A DNA stretch of 8,741 bases from contig USCE01000044.1 of assembly GCA_900553105.1 (NCBI GenBank), positions 1 through 8,741 of the forward strand, given 5' to 3'. The position numbers were made by a program, and so were the translations under genes. Within the stretch, counting starts at the first letter, position 1, and each line of letters begins with the position of its first letter. Shown in pieces: positions 1 to 6,641 of the stretch. Source of the DNA: an uncultured Sutterella sp. (GTDB taxonomy: Bacteria > Pseudomonadota > Gammaproteobacteria > Burkholderiales > Burkholderiaceae_F). The notes below the pieces were generated by a model. That model did no database searches, had not been told where the DNA came from, and was given only the letters and a program-made list of their open reading frames with translations.

Positions 1-512
1 AGGAGGCCGAAGATGCTAAGGCGATAGCCGAAGCCGAATTGGTTCGTATCGAAAAGCTTCGCGCTGGTCACATGCATTTGTGTCAGTCCAAACTCTTTGT
101 CAACGATTGCTATGACAGCGCCGAGCGCGTGTTGCAGAAGCGCAGTCGTATTGCGCGACAACTGATTCGTACAGCCGATCATCAGATTCGTACCTTTGCC
201 GTTAAAGAACGTCAGGGTGAAGGGGCAAAGCGCCAAGAAAGAATGCCTGCCAAGCGCGCAGATGTGAAAAAGCCCGTCACGGAAACACAACAACAAAAAA
301 ATGCCCGTATTGCTCAAGAGCAAGCCAATGAGCAAGCTTACAAAGCCAAGGTTCAAGCCCAACAAGAACGTGTAGCGAAAATGCAGCAAGAGGCCCAAGA
401 GCGTAAAGCCAAGCGTCTTGAACGCCAGAAAGCTCACGAGGCAGAACTCAAAGAACGTCAAGCCGCTCAAGACCGTCAATCTCAGGAACAAGGCAAAGGA
501 CTGTTCTTCTGA
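1..512 (+). CDS. Partial (5' end missing) secreted/periplasmic-type coiled-coil protein with a VNDC motif
   Basis: The frame is open to the left edge (first full codon at 3), so the TTG at 39 is not a credible start; the true start, and any signal peptide, lies upstream. About 169 C-terminal residues are visible. Near the edge is a short region with two cysteines nine residues apart (codons at 81 and 108), the second inside the motif FVNDC, followed by Arg-rich helix. From roughly position 270 to the stop the protein is an almost uninterrupted Gln/Lys/Glu/Ala/Arg-rich helix, a likely coiled coil, ending GKGLFF. From memory, Burkholderiales carry poorly characterised exported proteins with a C-x8-C pair reading 'F-[AV]-VNDC' before charged helices, often labelled TolA-like; this resembles them, but I cannot confirm the match. 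The stop TGA shares one base with the ATG of the helicase gene, suggesting co-transcription. Function unknown. I am confident that it is a real gene, not of the family. Confidence 0.72.
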   Translation, partial: EAEDAKAIAEAELVRIEKLRAGHMHLCQSKLFVNDCYDSAERVLQKRSRIARQLIRTADHQIRTFAVKERQGEGAKRQERMPAKRADVKKPVTETQQQKNARIAQEQANEQAYKAKVQAQQERVAKMQQEAQERKAKRLERQKAHEAELKERQAAQDRQSQEQGKGLFF

Positions 513-2515
513 TGAGTGACTTGCATGAGGCAATAGCCCGAATTTTCTCACCTGAAGGCGCTCTCACCAAAGCCATTGAAGGGTTTCAGAGTCGTGCCAG
601 TCAAGTTGAGTTTGCATTGGCGGTGGCTGATGCTCTGGAAAATCGACAAAGCGTGGTTGTAGAGGCAGGTACCGGCACGGGAAAGACCTTTGCATACTTG
701 ACGCCGGCACTGCTCTCGGGCTCAAAAACCATTGTGTCCACGGCCAGTAAAACCCTTCAAGATCAACTATTCAAAAAAGACATCGGTCTGATTTGTCGTG
801 CCTTAGGTTTAATGGCCGATGTTGCAGTGCTCAAAGGTCGCAATAACTATCTTTGCAAGATGCGACTTGAGAACTTGCAGTCTTTAGGACTCTTGCCCGA
901 AAAAGACAGCTATGTGAGACTGAAGAAAATCATTGATTATGAACGCGGCAGCGAAATCGGTGACATCAATGAAATTATCGGCGTACCCGATAACGATCCT
1001 TTGTGGCCCTGGGTGACGAGTACCAAAGATAATTGCATGGGTAGCAAATGTCCTCATTTTGAAGACTGTTATGTGACTCAAGCCAGACGGCGAGCTAAAG
1101 AGGCCGATGTGGTTATTGTCAACCATCACCTCTTTATGGCCGACTTAAGCCTCAAGGATGAAAGCCTTGGGGAGATTTTGCCTGCAGCCGACATGGTCAT
1201 TATCGATGAAGCGCATAAATTAGCTGACGTCGGCATGGACTACTTTTCCAACATTTTCTCACTCTGGGAGCTTCGGGACTTTGCCGATGAAGGACGAATT
1301 TTAGGACGCGTTTGGGTGAAGTCAGTTGATTGGGACAAAGAGTTTGCCGCCGTTCGACAAGCCTCATTGGGCATATTGGATGCGGTTCATGAGACGCTGG
1401 GCTTGGACTATGACACCGAACATAATATCGCTGACATTGAAGGTTTTGCCGAAGCAATGGATGAGCCGATGAAAAAGCTGGCGGCGGCCGTCGGTCGAAT
1501 TGCTGAAGACTTTGCCCAGGTGCAGGAACTCAACGATGAACTTGCGCTTTTTGCTCAACGTGCCTCCGAGCTTTATGTCAATGTCCAGGCCTGGGATCGC
1601 GTCTTTAAAGATGCCTCCAACGTTAAGCTCGTCAATGACGTGCCCTCCGTTCTCTGGCTTCGATTGACCGAGCAAAATGTCATGTTTTCCAATACGCCGT
1701 TGTCGGTCTCGGGCCACTTCCGAAAAGCGCGCAGTGACATGAATAATGCTTGGGTGTATACGAGTGCAACCATTTCCACGAAAAAGGGTGATGGGCAGGC
1801 GGACTTTTCCTATTTTCTCGATCAGTTAGGCCTTGATCCTGAGACTGAAACTCACAGTTGGCAAAGCCCCTTTGACTACAATTATCAAGCACGATTTTAC
1901 TTACCGAACGACTTGCCCGGGGTCTTTTCGCCGGATTTTTCTCAAGCACTTGTTGATGCAACGTGGCCACTATTACAAAAAACACAGGGGCGGGCGTTCT
2001 TTCTTTGCACAAGTTACCGTTCAATGGAGTCCATTGCCGAGTGTTTACGCGCTCGGATGGGTGCTAACTTCACTCTTTGTGTACAAGGTGAAAGTGCCAA
2101 AACCGAGCTTCTGGAGCGCTTTAAGTCGACCGATAATGCCGTGCTTGTCGGTTCTATGAGTTTTTGGGAAGGGGTTGATATTAAGGGGGAGTCGCTGCAA
2201 TTGGTCATTATTGACAAAATGCCTTTTGCTCAATTTGACACACCCCTGGCTCGCGCCCGATCCGACTGGCTTAAAAGTCGCGGTAAGAACGCATTCATGC
2301 AATATCAGCTACCAGAAATGATCACGATGTTGCGTCAAGGTGTCGGGCGACTTATTCGAAGCGAGAGGGATTTCGGGGTCGTTGTTTTCGGCGATACTCG
2401 CATCGTAGAGAAGGCCTATGGGCGTATTGTGATGGATAGTTTGCCGCCCATGATTCGTACAAGAGATTTCGGTCGGGTGTATTCGTTTTTAGATAATCCC
2501 GACGAAGCCTATTAA
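512..2515 (+). CDS. yoaA: ATP-dependent DNA helicase, XPD/DinG superfamily 2 with Fe-S cluster (YoaA-like)
   Basis: A complete 667-residue helicase. Motifs in order: Q-motif region around residues 25-32; Walker A EAGTGTGKT at 51-59; four cysteines placed as Fe-S ligands at C115, C175, C180 and C186; DEAH box at 232-235 in VIIDEAHK; motif III-like VYTSAT at 415-420; motif V-like GSMSFWEGVDIKG at 547-559; and motif VI QGVGRLIR at 609-616 with the two arginines expected for ATP hydrolysis. The family unwinds DNA 5' to 3' using ATP and a 4Fe-4S cluster and acts in the cytoplasm in repair and replication-fork rescue. The length is closer to E. coli YoaA (about 636) than DinG (about 716), so YoaA-like is preferred, but the two are hard to separate by eye. 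The ATG at 512 overlaps the preceding stop as TGATG, with AAAGGA at 495-500 as a somewhat distant ribosome-binding site. A terminator follows immediately. Confidence 0.93.
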   Translation: MSDLHEAIARIFSPEGALTKAIEGFQSRASQVEFALAVADALENRQSVVVEAGTGTGKTFAYLTPALLSGSKTIVSTASKTLQDQLFKKDIGLICRALGLMADVAVLKGRNNYLCKMRLENLQSLGLLPEKDSYVRLKKIIDYERGSEIGDINEIIGVPDNDPLWPWVTSTKDNCMGSKCPHFEDCYVTQARRRAKEADVVIVNHHLFMADLSLKDESLGEILPAADMVIIDEAHKLADVGMDYFSNIFSLWELRDFADEGRILGRVWVKSVDWDKEFAAVRQASLGILDAVHETLGLDYDTEHNIADIEGFAEAMDEPMKKLAAAVGRIAEDFAQVQELNDELALFAQRASELYVNVQAWDRVFKDASNVKLVNDVPSVLWLRLTEQNVMFSNTPLSVSGHFRKARSDMNNAWVYTSATISTKKGDGQADFSYFLDQLGLDPETETHSWQSPFDYNYQARFYLPNDLPGVFSPDFSQALVDATWPLLQKTQGRAFFLCTSYRSMESIAECLRARMGANFTLCVQGESAKTELLERFKSTDNAVLVGSMSFWEGVDIKGESLQLVIIDKMPFAQFDTPLARARSDWLKSRGKNAFMQYQLPEMITMLRQGVGRLIRSERDFGVVVFGDTRIVEKAYGRIVMDSLPPMIRTRDFGRVYSFLDNPDEAY

Positions 2516-2517
2516 TC

Positions 2518-2551
2518 AAAAAAAACTCGAGACAGTTAGTCCCGAGTTTTT
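2518..2551. terminator. Bidirectional intrinsic terminator between the helicase gene and bamD
   Basis: Arms at 2521-2533 (AAAAACTCGAGAC) and 2539-2551 (GTCCCGAGTTTTT) pair over 13 positions around a 5-base loop, AGTTA. On the + strand one pair (2530 with 2542) is an A-C mismatch and the tail is T5. On the - strand the same position becomes a G-U wobble, and the run of eight A at 2518-2525 reads as U8, so the structure should work better for bamD transcripts than for the helicase transcript. It lies 2 bases past the helicase stop and 22 bases past the bamD stop. A smaller palindrome, CGCTTTAAGCG at 2562-2572, sits directly after the bamD stop and may add a minor hairpin. Confidence 0.85.
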
Positions 2552-2573
2552 AAATACCGACCGCTTTAAGCGA

Positions 2574-3341
2574 TTAGCGTTCGCGGTTTTGGTTCATGTC
2601 AATCACGCGACGAACGTCGGCCTGCAAGTCATTGATACCGAGTTGTTCGTAGCAGTCTTCAATCAGTTTCAGTGCATCATCTGAGTAGGGCGTTTGTTGG
2701 AACTCACGCACAACACCTTGAGCACGTTCAATTGCTGCCACATAAGCGTGACGATCATAGTAGAACTGAGCGACCTTTAACTCGTTATAGGCTTGAGCCA
2801 GAACCAACTCATGCATACGGCGACGGGCTTCGTGCGCGTAGCGCGAATTGGGGAATCGTTCAACGATTTCTTTGAACGTATCAAAAGCTGTACGAGCAGC
2901 ATCGGCATCACGCTCATAGACTTCGTTCGTTAAAATAGCAGACAAGAACGAATCGCGTTGATTGAGCGTTGCCAGTGCCTTTAAGTACAGCACATAGTCG
3001 CTATTCGCGTGATTGGGGTACTGACGCAAAAATCGATCGCAGGTTTGCACACACTGAGCGGCTTCGCCGTCTCGCCAGTAAGCATAAGCGCTTTCAATCT
3101 GGGCTTGTTGTGCATAGCGGCCGAAAGGATATCGGCTTTCGAGTTTTGTGTAATAATCTTGCGCTCGCGTCCAGTCGGCGTTTTCGACGGCATCACGAGC
3201 TTCATTGTAGAGACGATCTGCGTCCCAATCTGCCGTGATATCCGTTTCGATGGTCGAGCAGCCGGCCGTGGCAGCGGCTACCAAGCAGGCCAATAAGCCT
3301 GCACGTGCGCGTTTGCGCAATTGATGTAAAGTTACAGCCAT
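2574..3341 (-). CDS. bamD: Outer membrane protein assembly factor BamD (ComL), TPR lipoprotein
   Basis: A 255-residue lipoprotein precursor. The N-terminus is basic (RKRAR at 9-13), then a hydrophobic stretch from about 14 to 26 ends in the lipobox TAGC with C28 as the lipidated residue; Ser29 after the Cys favours sorting to the outer membrane. Residues about 40-235 form TPR-like helical pairs, including the BamD-typical YNEARDAVENADWTRA segment, ESRYPFGRYAQQAQIE and ERFPNSRYAHEA. BamD is the essential partner of BamA in inserting beta-barrel proteins, acting on the periplasmic face of the outer membrane. Length matches the family (about 245-270). The ATG at 3341 is the first Met and gives a normal signal peptide, although the leader has only a weak AAAGAAA ribosome-binding site. 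The gene is divergent from rluD and convergent with the helicase gene. An unusual feature is a CVQTC pair (C97, C101) inside a TPR unit. Confidence 0.95.
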   Translation of the reverse strand: MAVTLHQLRKRARAGLLACLVAAATAGCSTIETDITADWDADRLYNEARDAVENADWTRAQDYYTKLESRYPFGRYAQQAQIESAYAYWRDGEAAQCVQTCDRFLRQYPNHANSDYVLYLKALATLNQRDSFLSAILTNEVYERDADAARTAFDTFKEIVERFPNSRYAHEARRRMHELVLAQAYNELKVAQFYYDRHAYVAAIERAQGVVREFQQTPYSDDALKLIEDCYEQLGINDLQADVRRVIDMNQNRER

Positions 3342-3359
3342 TGATGTTTTCTTTATAAA
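3331..3359 (+). promoter_or_regulatory. Candidate rluD operon promoter (weak match)
   Basis: GTTACA (3331-3336, 4 of 6 to the -35 consensus but lacking the important first T and the G) lies 17 bases before TATAAA (3354-3359, 5 of 6 to the -10). The start would be near 3366, giving a leader of about 90 bases to the rluD ATG. It overlaps the first codons of bamD on the other strand. I see no better + strand promoter in the 3342-3457 gap. This is inference from consensus only. Confidence 0.35.
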
Positions 3360-3360
3360 A

Positions 3361-3376
3361 CCAATCAGTCGATTGG
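3361..3376. repeat. 16-bp inverted repeat CCAATC-N4-GATTGG between divergent promoters
   Basis: Perfect 6-bp arms at 3361-3366 and 3371-3376 with an AGTC spacer. It sits between the forward candidate -10 (3354-3359) and the reverse -10 (3380-3385), covering the predicted start points of both promoters. The dyad could be an operator for a small dimeric regulator, but no regulator is encoded in the window and a 6-bp arm can arise by chance. Confidence 0.4.
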
Positions 3377-3379
3377 CCG

Positions 3380-3409
3380 ATTATACCGTTAGGAGAAAGG
3401 CTCGCTCAA
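3380..3409 (-). promoter_or_regulatory. Probable sigma-70 promoter of bamD
   Basis: Reading the - strand, TTGAGC (3409-3404, 4 of 6 to the -35) is followed after 18 bases by a perfect TATAAT (3385-3380). Transcription would begin near 3373, leaving a leader of about 30 bases before the bamD ATG. The perfect -10 in the only intergenic gap upstream of bamD makes this the most convincing promoter in the window. Confidence 0.62.
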
Positions 3410-3457
3410 GTCACTAATGAGTCATTTTCACTTAGCGGCACGGTTTTAGGAAATTTT

Positions 3458-4465
3458 ATGTCGTTAAATAATAACGAAGATGATTTAAATTTTGTTGTTC
3501 CCGAGGATAAACTAGGAGAACGACTCGATAAGGTGCTCGCGGAATTAATCCCGCAGATCTCCCGAGCAAGACTTCAATCCTGGATTGAAGACGGGGCGGT
3601 TGTGGTCAATGACGAAGTCGTCACCAAAGTGCGCCAGAAAGTTTCCGCAGGAGATGAAATTGAGGTGACTGTTCAGCCTAGTCCGCAAGAGCTTGCCTTT
3701 CAACCGGCTGATATCGATGTGAACGTTGTCTATGAAGATGACACGATTATGGTTGTCAATAAGCCGGCAGGACTTGTCGTTCACCCGGCGGCAGGTCATT
3801 GGAACGATACGTTACTGAACGGGCTATTGAATCGAAATCCTGAGTTGCGTCTTATTCCCCGAGCAGGTATCGTGCATCGACTTGACCGTGATACAACGGG
3901 TTTAATGGTGGTAGCTAAGACCGTTGAGGCGCAAACGGATTTGATTCGACAACTTCAGGCCAGAACAGTTAAGCGCGAATATTGGGCACTCGCTTACGGT
4001 AAGGCGCCGCAAGCCGGTTATATTGATGAACCCTTGATGCGCGATCCGAGAGCTCCCATGCGGTTTTGCGTTGGAGCGGGAGCTCACAGCAAGGAAGCAA
4101 AAACTCATGTCAGACTAGTCGATCTGGTAACCGTCGATGGCGTAGGTTCGGTGCCTTTGAGTGTATCTTGGGTGGCTTGTCGTTTAGATACTGGGCGCAC
4201 GCATCAGATTCGTGTTCATATGCTTTGGGCCGGTTTGCCCTTAATCGGCGATCCAGTTTATAAGGGTAAAATAGCGAAACTACCGCAAGGCAGCCTCTTG
4301 GCCGATATCAAGCGTCAGGCATTACATGCTTCACGTTTGGGATTGTTGCATCCACAAACCAAGCAAACCATGCAATGGTTCGTGTCGCCGCCTGCTGATT
4401 TATATGACCTCATGCAAGCCTTGGGATTTGAAGGACTTGATGAGCCTGTGACCGTTTTTGATTGA
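3458..4465 (+). CDS. rluD: 23S rRNA pseudouridine synthase RluD
   Basis: A complete 335-residue RluA/RluD-family enzyme. An S4 RNA-binding domain occupies about residues 18-75 (LGERLDKVLAELIPQISRARLQ start). The catalytic domain follows, with VVNKPAGLVVHP at 99-110, the signature HRLDRDTTGLM from H140 with D143 as the catalytic aspartate, and RLDTGRTHQIRVH at 242-254. In E. coli, RluD makes the pseudouridines of 23S helix 69 (1911, 1915, 1917) during late 50S assembly. The presence of the S4 domain, the length, and the position beside bamD and pgeF all favour RluD over RluA or RluC. AGGA at 3448-3451 lies 6 bases before the ATG and supports this start. It is the first gene of the probable rluD-pgeF-rimO-mtgA operon. 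Confidence 0.93.
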   Translation: MSLNNNEDDLNFVVPEDKLGERLDKVLAELIPQISRARLQSWIEDGAVVVNDEVVTKVRQKVSAGDEIEVTVQPSPQELAFQPADIDVNVVYEDDTIMVVNKPAGLVVHPAAGHWNDTLLNGLLNRNPELRLIPRAGIVHRLDRDTTGLMVVAKTVEAQTDLIRQLQARTVKREYWALAYGKAPQAGYIDEPLMRDPRAPMRFCVGAGAHSKEAKTHVRLVDLVTVDGVGSVPLSVSWVACRLDTGRTHQIRVHMLWAGLPLIGDPVYKGKIAKLPQGSLLADIKRQALHASRLGLLHPQTKQTMQWFVSPPADLYDLMQALGFEGLDEPVTVFD

Positions 4466-4477
4466 TTTATAAAAATT

Positions 4478-5269
4478 ATGATTGACGATACTGAAAAGCC
4501 CGCTTTAGCGATTTTACAACCCGATTGGGATGACATTTGCCCGGACAATGTCGACGCTTTGATGACGCTGCGTGCCGGTGGTGTCTCTTCAGGTCCCTAT
4601 GGGGATGTCAACGGCATCGGCGGTTTTAACGTAGGGGCGTACGTCTCTGACGTGGATTTTTGTGTCAAGATGAATCGCACGTTGGCAGCGCAGTTAGTGC
4701 CCTCGGATCCTAAGTGGTTAAAACAAGTGCACGGAACGCGTGTTATTGACGCTGAAGCCGCTCAACCCGAAGAAGAGGCCGATGCCAGTGTTTCGACCTC
4801 GCCAGGCGTTGTCTGTGTGGTGCAAGTGGCCGATTGTTTGCCCGTGTTGATCGCTGAGAAGAAGGGCAGAGTGGTTGCTGCCGTGCATTGCGGTTGGCGT
4901 AGCTTGGCTGATGGTATTTTGCCTGCAACGCTCAAACGCATGCGTGAGCGAATTGGCGATGACCGTGCGCAGTTTATTGCTTGGTTGGGCCCGAGAATCG
5001 GCGAGGAGAGTTTTGAGACCGGTCAAGAAGTGTTGCAAGCGATGCAAAAAACAATTCCCGATGCGCAATTAGCTTTTAAAGCCAAGGGTGACGACAAATT
5101 CCTTTGCTCGTTAACTCAATTGGCCACGATGGCGCTAAACGCACAAGGGGTCACTGACATTGTCACGGCCCGTCATGATACGTACGCCAATCCTGAGCTT
5201 TTCTACAGCTATCGTCGCGATACGACGTGCGGTCGTCACGCGGTTATGATCTGGATTCAAGAAGGCTGA
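4478..5269 (+). CDS. pgeF: PgeF/YfiH (DUF152) peptidoglycan editing factor, formerly polyphenol oxidase
   Basis: A complete 263-residue member of the YfiH/LACC1 family (usually about 240-260). Zinc/active-site residues are visible: H85 in LKQVHG, C120 in VADCLPVL and H137 in AVHCGWR. Other family marks are the N-terminal TLRAGGVSSGPY and GGFNVGAYVSD, GPRIG at 171-175, and C-terminal YRRDTTCGRHA. In E. coli, PgeF is a cytoplasmic enzyme that keeps L-Ser or Gly out of the first stem-peptide position of peptidoglycan precursors; related proteins have purine nucleoside phosphorylase or deaminase activity. The start follows the rluD stop by 12 bases with no Shine-Dalgarno, only an A/T-rich leader containing TTTATAAA (4466-4473), so translation may depend on ribosomes finishing rluD. 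There is no alternative upstream start, because the rluD TGA lies in the same frame. Confidence 0.92.
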   Translation: MIDDTEKPALAILQPDWDDICPDNVDALMTLRAGGVSSGPYGDVNGIGGFNVGAYVSDVDFCVKMNRTLAAQLVPSDPKWLKQVHGTRVIDAEAAQPEEEADASVSTSPGVVCVVQVADCLPVLIAEKKGRVVAAVHCGWRSLADGILPATLKRMRERIGDDRAQFIAWLGPRIGEESFETGQEVLQAMQKTIPDAQLAFKAKGDDKFLCSLTQLATMALNAQGVTDIVTARHDTYANPELFYSYRRDTTCGRHAVMIWIQEG

Positions 5270-5273
5270 TATT

Positions 5274-6623
5274 ATGAGCAAATCGTCTGCACGAATCGGC
5301 ATTGTTTCGATGGGGTGCCCGAAGGCATTAGTCGATAGCGAACGCATTATTACGCAGTTGCGTGCCGAAGGCTATGACATCGTCGGCGATTACGATTCAG
5401 CCGATTTAGTGATTGTGAACACTTGTGGCTTTTTAAACGAGGCTGTTGCCGAGAGTGTGCAGGCTATTGAGGAAGCCATGCAGGAAAACGGACGTGTGAT
5501 TGTCACGGGTTGTTTAGGCGCCAAGAAGCGTTTGGACGGCTCGATGTATATCAATGAAGTGTGTCCTGATGTTCTCGGCGTCACAGGTCCCGGCGAGTTT
5601 GATAAAGTCTATGAACTGGTGCACCGTCACTTACCTCGCCCGCACTTGCCGTACTTTGATTTAATGCCCAAAGCGGGGTTGAAATTAACGCCACCGCATT
5701 ACGCGTACTTGAAGATTAGTGAAGGATGCAATCACGGTTGTACGTTTTGCATTATTCCGCAGCTACGAGGCCCATTGGAAAGTCGGCCGATCGGTGAAGT
5801 CTTGCGCGAGGCCGAAAGACTTCGCGAGGCCGGCGTAAAAGAATTGATGGTGATTAGCCAGGACACTTCAGCCTATGGGTTAGATAAGCGATACGCGATC
5901 GACTTTGATGATCACGGCAAAGCCATGCGAACCAAGCTCTATGATTTGGCTCGCGAATTAGGCGAGATGGGGATGTGGATTCGACTTCACTATGTCTATC
6001 CGTATCCGCATGTCGATCAAGTCGTCGAATTGATGGCTGAAGGAAAGATTCTGCCCTACTTGGATATTCCTTTCCAACATGCGCACCCACGGGTGCTCAA
6101 AGCAATGAAGCGGCCCGCAGCAACTGAAAAGACACTCGAAAGAATTAAAGCTTGGCGTAGCATCTGTCCCGATTTGACTATTCGCTCTACCTTCATTGCA
6201 GGCTTTCCCGGTGAAACAGAAGAAGAGTTTGAATACCTCTTGGACTTTTTAAGAGAAGCGCAATTGGATCGAGTAGGTTGCTTTGCCTACTCGCCCGTTG
6301 AAGGCGCAGCGGCTAACGCTTTGCCCGGCGCACTGCCCGATGAGGTACGTCAAGAGCGTCGAGATCGATTCATGGCTTTGCAGTCGGAAATTTCCTATGA
6401 GCGCATGCGCGCCAAGATCGGCACCGTGCAACCGGTCATTATTGATGAATGCGAAGATGAAGATGGTGTGGCCATCGGTCGTACGACAGCTGATGCTCCT
6501 GAAATTGACGGCATTATTTATGTCACCACAGATAGGCATCTTGAACCTGGTGATATCGTTAACGTGTGCGTTACCGATAACCAAGACTATGACCTGATCG
6601 GCCGGGAGGTCCCCCAGTCTTAG
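5274..6623 (+). CDS. rimO: Ribosomal protein S12 (Asp) methylthiotransferase RimO
   Basis: A complete 449-residue radical-SAM methylthiotransferase (E. coli RimO is 441). The N-terminal MTTase domain has the three auxiliary-cluster cysteines C15 (SMGCPKA), C51 (NTCGF) and C80 (TGCLG). The radical-SAM core carries the CxxxCxxC motif C152-C156-C159 in GCNHGCTFCIIP, with SQDTSAYG at 195-202. A TRAM RNA-binding domain fills about 378-444, including GRTTADAPEIDG. RimO adds a methylthio group to a conserved aspartate of S12 near the decoding centre. SMGCPKALVDSE and the DTSAYG stretch separate it from the tRNA enzyme MiaB. The ATG follows the pgeF stop by only 4 bases, and the ribosome-binding site AAGAAGG (5259-5265) lies inside the end of pgeF, so the two are tightly coupled. 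Confidence 0.95.
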   Translation: MSKSSARIGIVSMGCPKALVDSERIITQLRAEGYDIVGDYDSADLVIVNTCGFLNEAVAESVQAIEEAMQENGRVIVTGCLGAKKRLDGSMYINEVCPDVLGVTGPGEFDKVYELVHRHLPRPHLPYFDLMPKAGLKLTPPHYAYLKISEGCNHGCTFCIIPQLRGPLESRPIGEVLREAERLREAGVKELMVISQDTSAYGLDKRYAIDFDDHGKAMRTKLYDLARELGEMGMWIRLHYVYPYPHVDQVVELMAEGKILPYLDIPFQHAHPRVLKAMKRPAATEKTLERIKAWRSICPDLTIRSTFIAGFPGETEEEFEYLLDFLREAQLDRVGCFAYSPVEGAAANALPGALPDEVRQERRDRFMALQSEISYERMRAKIGTVQPVIIDECEDEDGVAIGRTTADAPEIDGIIYVTTDRHLEPGDIVNVCVTDNQDYDLIGREVPQS

Positions 6624-6641
6624 TGCAGAGAGGTTCCGTCG

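Noticed and set aside
39..41. TTG at 39 as the start of the first gene
   Set aside because: The frame continues open to the left edge with the same Glu/Ala-rich composition, and there is no ribosome-binding site suited to this codon; the gene is simply truncated by the window.
884..2302. Several open frames of 67-117 codons on both strands within the helicase gene
   Set aside because: They overlap a complete, motif-rich helicase, show no recognisable domains or ribosome-binding sites, and have the composition expected of shadow frames.
3416..3426. Palindrome AATGAGTCATT upstream of rluD
   Set aside because: Only 5-bp arms around a single base and not aligned with any promoter element; likely chance in an A/T-rich leader.
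790..4835. Recurrent GGCCGAT words, considered as a possible uptake-type signal
   Set aside because: Nearly all lie within coding sequence where they encode Ala-Asp or similar pairs; they are not paired, intergenic or at terminators.
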